Assembly: GCA_029934265.1 (NCBI GenBank)
Contig: JAOZMN010000007.1
Location: forward strand, 1-27,621
Direction: 5' to 3'
DNA length: 27,621 nucleotides
Origin: Bacteroidales bacterium
GTDB lineage: Bacteria > Bacteroidota > Bacteroidia > Bacteroidales > JAADGE01
This document shows, one piece after another, positions 1 to 7,983 of the stretch; position 1 is the stretch's first letter; each line of letters starts with the position of its first letter. Below the pieces are notes generated by a model. The model saw nothing but the letters and a program-made list of their open reading frames with translations, was not told the origin of the DNA and did no database searches. Made by a program: the position numbers and the translations under genes.

Positions 1-1
1 A

Positions 2-94
2 AAATTTACCAAATTCAGGAATTTTAAATTTTCAGATATGGAAATCAAATCAAAAATTAGACCCGCAAAAGTGGTTAAAACATTAAAGAAATAA
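2..94 (+). CDS. 3' end of an unknown gene (partial)
   Basis: An open frame enters from the left edge and stops with TAA at 92–94, giving a basic tail of about 30 residues that ends VVKTLKK. The stop lies four bases before the ATG of the DUF4175 gene, so the two are probably co-transcribed. The fragment is too short and low in information to assign a family. That it is coding at all is inferred from the absence of stops and the tight spacing to the next gene. Confidence 0.4.
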   Translation, partial: KFTKFRNFKFSDMEIKSKIRPAKVVKTLKK

Positions 95-98
95 GAAG

Positions 99-3000
99 AT
101 GACAACATATAACTCACTTATACTAAAATTAGATACTTTCATACGAAAGTACTATAAAAATAAACTCTTGAAAGGAGCTTTACTTACAATTTCAATGCTT
201 ATAACTGCTTATGTATTAACTTCATTAACAGAGTATTATGCACGATTTTCCGTTAATGTAAGGACTGTTTTGTTTTTTGCATTTATACTCGGACTTTCTT
301 CCGTATTATTGATATATATAATATTACCGGCTCTTAAACTGTTGAAAATAGGAAAAATTTTATCCTATCGAGAAGCATCTGAAATTATTTCAGAACATTT
401 TTCCGAAATAAAAGATAAATTATTGAATATCTTAGAATTACATGAACAAAATAATACTCAAAACAGTCTATTGATAGAAGCCGGTATAAATCAAAAAATT
501 GATAAAATTAAAGTATTTTCCTTTCCAAAAGCTGTAAATTACAAAGAAAATTATAAGTATTTGAAATTCTTATTGCCTGTTTTACTGCTTTTTGCAGGAA
601 TATTTTTATTTAATCCTCGTATTTTTTCCGAAAGTAACGAGCGACTTGTAAATTACAATACATTTTATCAAGCACCCTTACCTTTTAATTTTAATTTGCT
701 TAATGATACATTGTCCCTCAAAAAAGGTGATGATTTTACTGTAAAACTTGAAATAACAGGTATTTATGTCCCTAATGAAGTTTTTATATCATACTTTGGA
801 AATAGTTTTTTGATGAAGAAAAAAAATAAAGCCGATTTTGAATACACTTTTAAAAATGTGAATAATGATTTGAAGTTTAATTTTGATGCTGACAGGTTTT
901 CTTCACAAAATTACGATATAAAAGTACTTCCTTCACCGCTTGTAATTGATTTTTCTTTGTTTGCAGATGTTCCGAAATATACCGGAGAACAAAATAAAAC
1001 TTACAGCAATACCGGAGATATAGTAGTGCCTTACGGTACGAAATTAAAATGGAAATTTAATACCAAAGATATTGATTCATTGAAGTTTACGGATAATAAA
1101 AACAAAGAAATTTCTGCAAATAGAACGGAGAATATTTTCTCTGTCGAGAAAACTGTTTTTAACGATTTCGGATATAAAATATCGGTATTGAACAGTTTTT
1201 TTACACTTGATAACCTTGTAGATTATCACATAACCGTAGTTCCGGATTTGTACCCTTCTATTTCGGTGAATACACTTAAAGATTCTGCCAATTTTTTTGT
1301 CAGTTATTTTAACGGTAGAGTAGGGGACGATTACGGAATAAAATCGTTGAATTTAAAATATCGTTCCGTAGATTCGAAAACTAAGCCCGAAGATAAGAAA
1401 ATTACTTTCAAAACTATCCCTATATCACTGGAAAGCAATAGATTAAAACAACAATTTTACTATGTAATAGATTTTTCCAAATTAGAAAAAGATGATGATA
1501 AAACTGTTCAATATTATTTTGAAGTTTGGGATAATGATGGTGTAACAGGCAGTAAATCAGCAAGAACACACACCGAAAGTTTTAGTATTCCATCTTACGA
1601 AGAAAAAAACAGATTGGAAAATCAAGCTACTGAAAATATTTCTTCTAAAATTGAGCAAAGTATATCCCTTGCAAAAGAGATTCAATCGGATATTTCAGAG
1701 TTAAAACAAAAAAATATGTCCGGTGAAAGTTCCGAATGGGAAACAACACAAATGCTTAAAAGTATTGTAGAAAAACAGAAAAAATTTGAACAACTTATCC
1801 AACAAGCTGCAGAAGAAAATAAAGCTAAGAATGAAATGCAAAATGATTTATCCGAGCAACAAAAAGAACTTCTCGAAAAACAAAAGCAACTTCAAAAGCT
1901 TATGGAGAGCGTTATGACAGATGAGCTTAAAGAATTGATGAAACAAATTGAAGAACTGCAAAAGCAATTCGATAAAAAACTTATGGATAAGCTCACAGAG
2001 AAAATGGAAATGAGCATGGAAGATATGAATAAAGAACTTGATAGAAACCTTGAACTTTTGAAACGTTACGAAGCCGAACAAAAAATTGACGAAGCAATTA
2101 ACGAATTGAATAAATTAGCCGAAAAACAAGAAAAATTATCAAAAGAAACACAGAGTAAAGAGACAGATAATGAACTTTTAAAAGAAAAACAAGCCGAAAT
2201 TAAAGAACGTTTCGACATGATTAAAAAAGAATATAACGAAGCAAAAGAAATTAATGAAAAATTAAAGAAACCAATGAAACTTGAAGATTTTGAAGAAATG
2301 TCAAAAGAAGTTCAAGAAGAATTTAAAGAAAGTAAGGAGCAATTAGAAAAAAAGAAATCAAAAAAAGCATCTGAATCTCAGAAAAAAAATTCGAAAAATA
2401 TGAAAAAAATGGCTGATAAAATGGAAGCCATGATGGAAGGAAATTCAGAAGAACAAAATTCAGAAGATGAAGACGCATTAAGACAAATTCTCGATAACTT
2501 ATTATCTTTTTCTTTCACACAAGAAGAGATAATGAAAGAGTTGAAACAGACAAATTTAAGAAATCCTAAATATATAGAAATAACCAAAAGAGAGCTTGAT
2601 ATAAGAGATGATTTTACAATGATAGAAGACTCTTTACGAGCTTTAGCAAGTAGAGTTTTTCAGATTAACTCTGTGGTTAGCAAAGAATTATCTGCAATAA
2701 ATACGAATATTCAAAATACATTGAATGATTTAGAAGACAGCAAAAAAAACAATGCACAACGCCGTCAGCAAGAAGTAATGACTTCCGCAAATAAACTCGC
2801 TTTGCTATTAAATGAAATTCTTGAAAGTATGAAAAATACTCAACCCGGAGGAGGCGGAGGTTCAGGAAAAAAGAAATGCAATAAACCAAAAAGTTCAGGA
2901 GAGCCGTCATTTAAAGACCTTAAAAAACAGCAAGAAGCAATGAAAAAAGCAATGGAAAAAATGCTGAAAGGTATGAAGGAAGGGAAAGGCAAAAACGGAA

Positions 3001-3440
3001 AGTCGGGCAAAAACGGTATGAATAAACAGCTTGCTCAACAGCTTGCTCAACAAGAAATTTTTAAACAAATGATGCAAGAAATGATGGGTAAAAAATCTTT
3101 AAATTCAAAGTCTCAAAAATTGATGAATGAAATTAATAAGATGATTGAAGAAACGGAAAAAGATTTAGTGAATAAAAAAATAACTCCTGAATTATTAAAA
3201 AGACAGCAAGAAATAACTACACGTTTATTGGAAGCCGAAAAAGCAGAAAATCAACGAGAAGAAGAGAAAAAAAGACAATCAAAAACAGGACAAGAAAAAC
3301 AATATAAATCACCGAAAGAATATTTTAACAAACAATCGGAAAATTCAGGTTTCGATGAAGATTTATTTTATAATAATCTGAAAATGAATAACTTTTATAA
3401 AAATTTATATGAAAAATATTCAGAGAAAATTGGAGAGTAA
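99..3440 (+). CDS. DUF4175 family large membrane/coiled-coil protein
   Basis: A 1113-aa protein with three hydrophobic segments near the N-terminus (about residues 24–45, 55–80 and 153–172). A long probably extracytoplasmic region with beta-rich Ig-like stretches follows (about 190–500). From about 510 onward it is dominated by Lys/Glu/Gln/Met heptad-like coiled coil. A glycine-rich linker sits near residue 916, followed by a very basic Lys/Gly patch and a duplicated QLAQ motif near 980. This build and the position just before ybeY and mnmG fit the DUF4175 proteins of Bacteroidota, whose function is not known to me; an envelope scaffold role is only a guess. The ATG at 99 is chosen because it follows the preceding stop by four bases. 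The low-complexity tail may inflate alignments to unrelated coiled coils. Confidence 0.75.
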   Translation: MTTYNSLILKLDTFIRKYYKNKLLKGALLTISMLITAYVLTSLTEYYARFSVNVRTVLFFAFILGLSSVLLIYIILPALKLLKIGKILSYREASEIISEHFSEIKDKLLNILELHEQNNTQNSLLIEAGINQKIDKIKVFSFPKAVNYKENYKYLKFLLPVLLLFAGIFLFNPRIFSESNERLVNYNTFYQAPLPFNFNLLNDTLSLKKGDDFTVKLEITGIYVPNEVFISYFGNSFLMKKKNKADFEYTFKNVNNDLKFNFDADRFSSQNYDIKVLPSPLVIDFSLFADVPKYTGEQNKTYSNTGDIVVPYGTKLKWKFNTKDIDSLKFTDNKNKEISANRTENIFSVEKTVFNDFGYKISVLNSFFTLDNLVDYHITVVPDLYPSISVNTLKDSANFFVSYFNGRVGDDYGIKSLNLKYRSVDSKTKPEDKKITFKTIPISLESNRLKQQFYYVIDFSKLEKDDDKTVQYYFEVWDNDGVTGSKSARTHTESFSIPSYEEKNRLENQATENISSKIEQSISLAKEIQSDISELKQKNMSGESSEWETTQMLKSIVEKQKKFEQLIQQAAEENKAKNEMQNDLSEQQKELLEKQKQLQKLMESVMTDELKELMKQIEELQKQFDKKLMDKLTEKMEMSMEDMNKELDRNLELLKRYEAEQKIDEAINELNKLAEKQEKLSKETQSKETDNELLKEKQAEIKERFDMIKKEYNEAKEINEKLKKPMKLEDFEEMSKEVQEEFKESKEQLEKKKSKKASESQKKNSKNMKKMADKMEAMMEGNSEEQNSEDEDALRQILDNLLSFSFTQEEIMKELKQTNLRNPKYIEITKRELDIRDDFTMIEDSLRALASRVFQINSVVSKELSAINTNIQNTLNDLEDSKKNNAQRRQQEVMTSANKLALLLNEILESMKNTQPGGGGGSGKKKCNKPKSSGEPSFKDLKKQQEAMKKAMEKMLKGMKEGKGKNGKSGKNGMNKQLAQQLAQQEIFKQMMQEMMGKKSLNSKSQKLMNEINKMIEETEKDLVNKKITPELLKRQQEITTRLLEAEKAENQREEEKKRQSKTGQEKQYKSPKEYFNKQSENSGFDEDLFYNNLKMNNFYKNLYEKYSEKIGE

Positions 3441-3496
3441 TTAAATTATTGCCGGTGAAAATCTTGTAATATATTAAAATATAATGTTTTAGAGAT

Positions 3497-3522
3497 GATG
3501 TTCCACAAGGAACATCTTTTTT
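3497..3522. promoter_or_regulatory. parS-like palindrome / hairpin, variant site 1
   Basis: Positions 3497–3516 form an inverted repeat, GATGTTCC and GGAACATC around a central ACAA, followed by six T at 3517–3522. The core TGTTCC....GGAACA is shared with three other sites, at 5943, 6160 and 7912. On the minus strand the 16-bp core reads TGTTCCTTGTGGAACA, identical to the plus-strand core at 6160. It ends about seven bases before the ATG of ybeY. It could be a degenerate ParB-binding parS site, a regulator operator or, because of the T tract, an intrinsic terminator for the DUF4175 gene. Confidence 0.6.
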
Positions 3523-3523
3523 A

Positions 3524-3988
3524 ATGAAATTTATTATTATGTTTGATAAAGAAATAATATTTCAATCAGAAAATATATATTTTGTTCTTGAAAAAGAAGA
3601 AAATTTGAAACTTTTTATTGAAACAATCATTAATGAAAACGGAAAACAATGTGGTGAATGGTCATACATTTTTTGTTCCGATGATTATTTGTTGGACATA
3701 AATAAAAAGCATTTAGAGCATGATTATTATACCGATGTTATAACTTTTGATTATTGTGAAGAAAAAAAAATTTCCGGTGATATTTTTATCAGTATTGATA
3801 GAGTAGAAGAGAACTCAAAAAAATATAATGTAAGTTTTGATAATGAATTGTTAAGAATAATTTTTCATGGTTTATTACACTTGCTTGGTTTTGATGATAA
3901 AACAAAAGACGATAAAGAATTAATGACAAAAAAAGAAGATTATTATTTGAAAGAATATTTAAAATTTGATAGCGAACTTCATGTTTAA
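3524..3988 (+). CDS. ybeY: Endoribonuclease YbeY (16S rRNA maturation)
   Basis: A 154-aa UPF0054 protein; YbeY is a metal-dependent RNase that acts in 16S rRNA 3'-end maturation and late 30S quality control in the cytoplasm. Visible signatures are HDYYTDVITFDY in the first half, SGDIFIS, and the metal-binding stretch HGLLHLLGFDD near residues 115–125. The two first histidines are present, but the third ligand position, His in E. coli, is Asp here; a similar loss occurs in Bacteroides homologues as I recall. The start may be ATG 3524 or ATG 3539 (residue 6, MFDKE); neither has a Shine-Dalgarno, so I keep the longer form. The 3' end overlaps the mnmG start by 8 bases, implying translational coupling. 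Confidence 0.93.
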   Translation: MKFIIMFDKEIIFQSENIYFVLEKEENLKLFIETIINENGKQCGEWSYIFCSDDYLLDINKKHLEHDYYTDVITFDYCEEKKISGDIFISIDRVEENSKKYNVSFDNELLRIIFHGLLHLLGFDDKTKDDKELMTKKEDYYLKEYLKFDSELHV

Positions 3989-5849
3989 TTACGATATAAT
4001 AGTAATAGGAGCTGGTCATGCAGGTTGTGAAGCCGCAAGAGCTTCCGCAAAACTTGGTCAGCAAACATTGCTGATAACCGGCGATTTGGATAAGATAGCC
4101 CAAATGTCTTGTAATCCTGCTGTAGGGGGAATTGCAAAAGGACAGATAGTCAGAGAAATAGATGCACTTGGAGGTTTCATGGGAATAGTTACAGATAAAA
4201 CAAGCATACAGTTTCGTATGCTTAATTTGTCCAAAGGACCGGCTATGTGGAGTCCTCGTGTGCAGTCGGACAGAATACAATTTTCGATAAAATGGAGAGA
4301 AGAACTCGAACAAACCGACAATTTATATTTTTGGCAAGATATGGTATCCGGTTTATTGATTGAAAATAAGATTGTTACAGGCGTAAGGACTAAACAAGGA
4401 ATGGAGTTTACTGCAAAAAAAGTAATACTTACAGCAGGCACATTTCTTGAAGGAAAAATTCATATAGGTACAAATAATTTTGCAGGAGGAAGAATGTCCG
4501 AAACTGCATCTTTCGGAATTTCCGAGCAATTAAAAGAGCTTGGAATTCCTGTATCGAAAATGAAAACAGGGACACCTCCTCGTATTGACGGCAGAACGAT
4601 AGATTTTAGTAAAGTTATTGAACAAAAAGGTGATGAAAAAGTAAGTACATTTTCATTTTTGGCGGATATTGAGAATAATTTAAAAAAAAGAAGTTGTTTT
4701 ATTGTATATACCAATCCTGAAACACATACTATTCTTGAAACAGGGTTTGAAAATTCACCACTTTTCAGTGGTGTTATTTCCGGCATCGGACCACGTTATT
4801 GTCCGAGTATAGAAGATAAGTTGGTAACTTTTGCCGGACGTGATAAGCATCAACTTTTTCTTGAACCGGAAGGTGAAACAACAACAGAATATTATGTAAA
4901 CGGTTTTTCATCGTCTTTACCATTTGATGTTCAGTATAAAGCACTTAAAAGAGTGAAAGGTCTCGAAAATGTAAAGATAATAAAACCGGCTTATGCAATT
5001 GAATATGATTATTTCGACCCTGTTTATTTGAAACAGACATTAGAATCTAAAGTGATTAAAAATTTGTATTTTGCAGGTCAAGTAAATGGTACTACCGGTT
5101 ACGAAGAAGCTGCTGCACAGGGTTTAATTGCCGGAATAAATGCCGTTATGAGTATTATCGAGAAAGATGATTTTGTATTAAGAAGAGACGAGGCTTATAT
5201 CGGTGTTCTTATAGATGATTTGGTTACTAAGGGTGTGAATGAACCTTATAGAATGTTTACTTCTCGTGCAGAGTATCGTATTTTATTACGACAGGATAAT
5301 GCGGATTTTCGTTTAACGGAAAAAGCTTATAAAATAGGTCTTGCCGAGAAGAAAAGATATGACAATGTTGTCTTTAAATATGAAAAAGTTGAAGAGATTA
5401 TAAAATTTTTGAAACAAAAGAGTATTGCTCCGGAAGAAATTAATATTGCTTTGGAAAAATTATCTTCTGCAAAATTGAATCAAAAAAGAAAATTAAATAC
5501 AATTTTATTGCGTCCTGAAATTAAAATTAATCATTTGATTGAGGTCGTTCCGGAATTAAACGATTTTTTAGAAAATATTGAAAATAAAGTAGAAATATTG
5601 GAAGCAGTAGAAATATTAATTAAATATCAAAGTTATATCGATAGAGAAAGAGAAAATGCAGATAAACTAATCCGACTTGAAAATTTAAAAATTCCGGAGA
5701 ATTTTAAGTACGAAAAATTGAAGTCTATATCTATTGAGGCACGTCAAAAATTAGAATTATTCAGACCTGTAAGTATAGGGCAAGCTTCTCGTATTTCCGG
5801 AGTTTCACCGGCTGATGTAAGTGTAATGTTGGTGTTTATGGGGCGTTGA
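3981..5849 (+). CDS. mnmG: tRNA uridine 5-carboxymethylaminomethyl modification enzyme MnmG (GidA)
   Basis: With MnmE, MnmG builds the cmnm5 group on wobble U34 of certain tRNAs, using FAD, NADH and methylene-tetrahydrofolate. The 622-aa product matches the family's usual ~620–630 residues. It shows the FAD dinucleotide-binding motif GAGHAGCEAA at residues 10–19, then CNPAVGG, the GTPPRIDGR segment, NGTTGYEEAAAQG in the FAD domain and the C-terminal RISGVSPADVSVMLVFMGR. I start at ATG 3981 rather than the upstream TTG at 3966, because MFNYDIIVIG begins the Rossmann strand at its normal place. The ATG overlaps the ybeY stop (ATGTTTAA). Confidence 0.97.
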   Translation: MFNYDIIVIGAGHAGCEAARASAKLGQQTLLITGDLDKIAQMSCNPAVGGIAKGQIVREIDALGGFMGIVTDKTSIQFRMLNLSKGPAMWSPRVQSDRIQFSIKWREELEQTDNLYFWQDMVSGLLIENKIVTGVRTKQGMEFTAKKVILTAGTFLEGKIHIGTNNFAGGRMSETASFGISEQLKELGIPVSKMKTGTPPRIDGRTIDFSKVIEQKGDEKVSTFSFLADIENNLKKRSCFIVYTNPETHTILETGFENSPLFSGVISGIGPRYCPSIEDKLVTFAGRDKHQLFLEPEGETTTEYYVNGFSSSLPFDVQYKALKRVKGLENVKIIKPAYAIEYDYFDPVYLKQTLESKVIKNLYFAGQVNGTTGYEEAAAQGLIAGINAVMSIIEKDDFVLRRDEAYIGVLIDDLVTKGVNEPYRMFTSRAEYRILLRQDNADFRLTEKAYKIGLAEKKRYDNVVFKYEKVEEIIKFLKQKSIAPEEINIALEKLSSAKLNQKRKLNTILLRPEIKINHLIEVVPELNDFLENIENKVEILEAVEILIKYQSYIDRERENADKLIRLENLKIPENFKYEKLKSISIEARQKLELFRPVSIGQASRISGVSPADVSVMLVFMGR

Positions 5850-5868
5850 TTTTTTAAATCATTTATGG

Positions 5869-5889
5869 CATACAAAATAGTATTGTATG
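5869..5889 (+). terminator. Possible weak hairpin terminator after mnmG
   Basis: CATACAA at 5869–5875 pairs with TTGTATG at 5883–5889 around a seven-base AT loop, 20 bases after the mnmG stop. The stem is short and AT-rich and no T tract follows, so termination here is uncertain. Confidence 0.3.
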
Positions 5890-5942
5890 GGATTTAATTA
5901 GAAAGCTCTTAATTGCTTGTGCTTTAGTTGTGTATAGTAAGA

Positions 5943-5956
5943 GTTCCACGTGGAAC
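5943..5956. promoter_or_regulatory. parS-like palindrome, canonical site 2
   Basis: GTTCCACGTGGAAC is a perfect 14-bp palindrome with the CACGTG centre of the universal parS consensus TGTTNCACGTGNAACA. The 16-bp window 5942–5957 matches except for its first base (A instead of T). A T-rich stretch (ATTTTGTTTTT) follows, so an RNA hairpin is also possible. It lies in the mnmG–ade gap, about 250 bp from either neighbouring canonical or variant sites' genes, with no gene starting directly at it. Confidence 0.65.
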
Positions 5957-6157
5957 ATTTTGTTTTTAATTACAAGGTGAATTTTTGTGTGAAAAAATAT
6001 TTTATACCATATGTGTGTTACTTGGTTTATATGTAAGTATTGTTTTGCTGTGAAAAATTGAAGGTGTTAGAATTGTTAGCTTGAAATTGTATTTATAAAT
6101 GTAGTTTTAAAGTTTTTTAAAAACACGTAACTGCTTGACGTCTTAGTCTTTATGTTG

Positions 6158-6177
6158 AATGTTCCTTGTGGAACATT
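6158..6177. promoter_or_regulatory. parS-like palindrome, variant site 3
   Basis: AATGTTCC and GGAACATT flank a central TTGT. The 16-bp core TGTTCCTTGTGGAACA (6160–6175) is exactly the reverse complement of the core at 3499–3514. A T-rich stretch follows, and the ade ATG is 25 bp downstream, so the site lies in the ade leader. It may be a weaker parS, an operator, or a hairpin in the mRNA leader. Confidence 0.6.
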
Positions 6178-6202
6178 TGTTTTTTATAAATAAATAAGTA
6201 TT

Positions 6203-7831
6203 ATGGAATATAAAGGAAATATTGTAGATATAATAAAAAGGAGAGTATATAAAGGGAAGATTATTGTTGAAAATGATAAGATTGTAAATGTTGTAGAGTG
6301 TGAAATAGATAGTGAAAAATTTATTATTCCGGGATTTGTAGATTCTCATGTGCATATTGAAAGTTCGATGTTAGTTCCTGTGCAAATTGCGAAATTTGCA
6401 ATGAAGCACGGAACTGTTTCCGTAGTAACTGACCCACATGAAATAGCAAATGTAGTGGGGGAGGAGGGAGTCAATTATATGGTTGACAATGCAAAATTTT
6501 CACCACTTAAATTTTATTTTGGAGTTCCCTCTTGCGTGCCTGCTACAACTTTTGAAACAGCCGGAGCAACTATTGATTTAGAAACGACAAAACGCTTAAT
6601 AAAACGTAAAGAATTTGTCTGTCTTTCGGAAATGATGAATATTCCGGGTGTCTTAAATTCTGATAAAAATGTAACGGAAAGAATAAGAATTACCAAAGAA
6701 GCAGGAAAGCCAACAGACGGTCATGCTCCCGGAATGACAGGCGAACCGGTAATTAAATATTCAAAAGCCGGTATTTCTACCGACCACGAATGCTCTACTT
6801 ACGAAGAAGCTGTTTTTAAGATTAATCAAGGAATGAATATTCTTATTCGTGAAGGCAGTGCCGCCAAAGATTTTGAACAATTATATCCTTTAATAGATGA
6901 ATTTCCGGATAAAGTAATGTTCTGTACAGATGATACTCACCCTGATGATTTACAAAAAAGACATATTAACAACCACGTTAAACGTGCAGTAGCAAAAGGT
7001 TGTGATTTATTTAATGTTTTGCGAGCCGCAAGTTTAAACCCGGTGAAACATTATAAGTTAAATGTAGGTTTATTACAAAAAGGAGACCTCGCAGACTTTG
7101 TTATTGTTGATAATTTGACTGATTTCAATATAAAAGAGACTTACATAAATGGTGAAAAATGTTTTCTTGTTGATAAGGAAAGTGATAAGAATACAGTTAA
7201 TCTTATTAATAATTTTGAAGTATCAAAGATAGAACTTGAAGATATACAAATAAAAAAGATGTCCGATAATATGAATGTTATTTTATCGGAAGATGGATTG
7301 TTATTTACTAAAAAGATAATGGTTGAGCCGTTTACAGAGAGCGGATATGTTGTTTCTGATACAAAAAATGATATTCTTAAAATAGTAGTTTTGAATAGAT
7401 ACGATAAGAATGCTAAACCTGTTGTAGGTTTCATTAAAGGCTTCGGACTTAAAAATGGTGCAATGGGGCAGAGTATTGCACATGACAGTCATAATATTAT
7501 CGCTGTTGGAGTAACTGACGAGGATATTGTGGAAGTAATAAATTCTATTATAGAAGAAAAAGGAGCAATTGCGGTTAAAACTTCTGAAAAGATTGAGGTT
7601 CTGCCTTTGCCTGTTGCCGGAATTATAAGCAATCTTGATGCCGATACACTTGCAAAAAGATACGAAAATATTAACAAACAAGCTCTTTCGTCAGGCACTA
7701 AACTTACAAGTCCGCTTATGACTTTATCGTTTATGGCTTTGCTTGTTATTCCCGAATTTAAAATCGGTGATAAAGGATTGTTTTCTTCTGACAAATTTGA
7801 GCTTGTTGAACTTTTTAATAATACAAAGTGA
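6203..7831 (+). CDS. ade: Adenine deaminase
   Basis: A 542-aa amidohydrolase that converts adenine to hypoxanthine and ammonia in purine salvage. The metal-binding start PGFVDSHVHIESSM puts two His at residues 49 and 51. It is followed by TDPHEIANV, DGHAPGMTG, STDHECSTYEEA, REGSAAKD and CTDDTHPDD, all typical of the Ade family rather than adenosine deaminase. The C-terminal third (GFGLKNGAMGQSIAHDSHNI onward) is the adenine deaminase C-terminal domain. Length is close to B. subtilis AdeC. The ATG at 6203 is the first in frame and sits after an A/T-rich leader carrying a parS-like palindrome. In related Bacteroides, as I recall, apt lies between mnmG and uvrC, so ade may fill the adenine-salvage slot. 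Confidence 0.95.
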   Translation: MEYKGNIVDIIKRRVYKGKIIVENDKIVNVVECEIDSEKFIIPGFVDSHVHIESSMLVPVQIAKFAMKHGTVSVVTDPHEIANVVGEEGVNYMVDNAKFSPLKFYFGVPSCVPATTFETAGATIDLETTKRLIKRKEFVCLSEMMNIPGVLNSDKNVTERIRITKEAGKPTDGHAPGMTGEPVIKYSKAGISTDHECSTYEEAVFKINQGMNILIREGSAAKDFEQLYPLIDEFPDKVMFCTDDTHPDDLQKRHINNHVKRAVAKGCDLFNVLRAASLNPVKHYKLNVGLLQKGDLADFVIVDNLTDFNIKETYINGEKCFLVDKESDKNTVNLINNFEVSKIELEDIQIKKMSDNMNVILSEDGLLFTKKIMVEPFTESGYVVSDTKNDILKIVVLNRYDKNAKPVVGFIKGFGLKNGAMGQSIAHDSHNIIAVGVTDEDIVEVINSIIEEKGAIAVKTSEKIEVLPLPVAGIISNLDADTLAKRYENINKQALSSGTKLTSPLMTLSFMALLVIPEFKIGDKGLFSSDKFELVELFNNTK

Positions 7832-7910
7832 AATTAATATTGTTATAAAAAACTTATGGCATATTATATACTTCATTCGTAAAGTGTTTATATCTCGCTA
7901 ATTAAAGTTA

Positions 7911-7928
7911 ATGTTCCACGTGGAACAT
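7911..7928. promoter_or_regulatory. parS-like palindrome, canonical site 4 (perfect 18 bp)
   Basis: ATGTTCCACGTGGAACAT is a perfect 18-bp palindrome, and its inner 16 bp TGTTCCACGTGGAACA fits the parS consensus TGTTNCACGTGNAACA at every fixed position. No T tract follows, which argues against a terminator at this copy. It lies 55 bp before the uvrC ATG. parA and parB are not in the window, so ParB binding is inferred from the motif alone. Confidence 0.75.
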
Positions 7929-7983
7929 CATAATAGAGTAGGGAAGTAGCGTAATAAAAAAGATAAAAAACGGCAATTAAAAA

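Larger units (their letters stand above)
5850..6202. other. 353-bp intergenic region between mnmG and ade
   Basis: No credible gene is seen on either strand. It holds a hairpin just after mnmG (CATACAA 5869–5875 and TTGTATG 5883–5889, seven-base loop) that may end the mnmG transcript without a clean T tract. It also holds two parS-like palindromes at 5943–5956 and 6158–6177, described separately. The 10-mer TTATGGCATA near 5864 recurs near 7854, after ade, and each copy is followed 60–80 bp later by a GTTCCACGTGGAAC palindrome. No convincing TAnnTTTG promoter was found for ade. Confidence 0.6.

Noticed and set aside
1848..2910. Long minus-strand open frames opposite the DUF4175 coiled coil
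   Set aside because: They are shadows caused by A-rich Lys/Glu/Gln codons; the products are Phe/Leu-rich with no domain.
3966..3980. Upstream TTG start for mnmG adding MIANF
   Set aside because: ATG 3981 gives the normal MnmG N-terminus right before the FAD-binding strand and shows typical stop/start overlap with ybeY.
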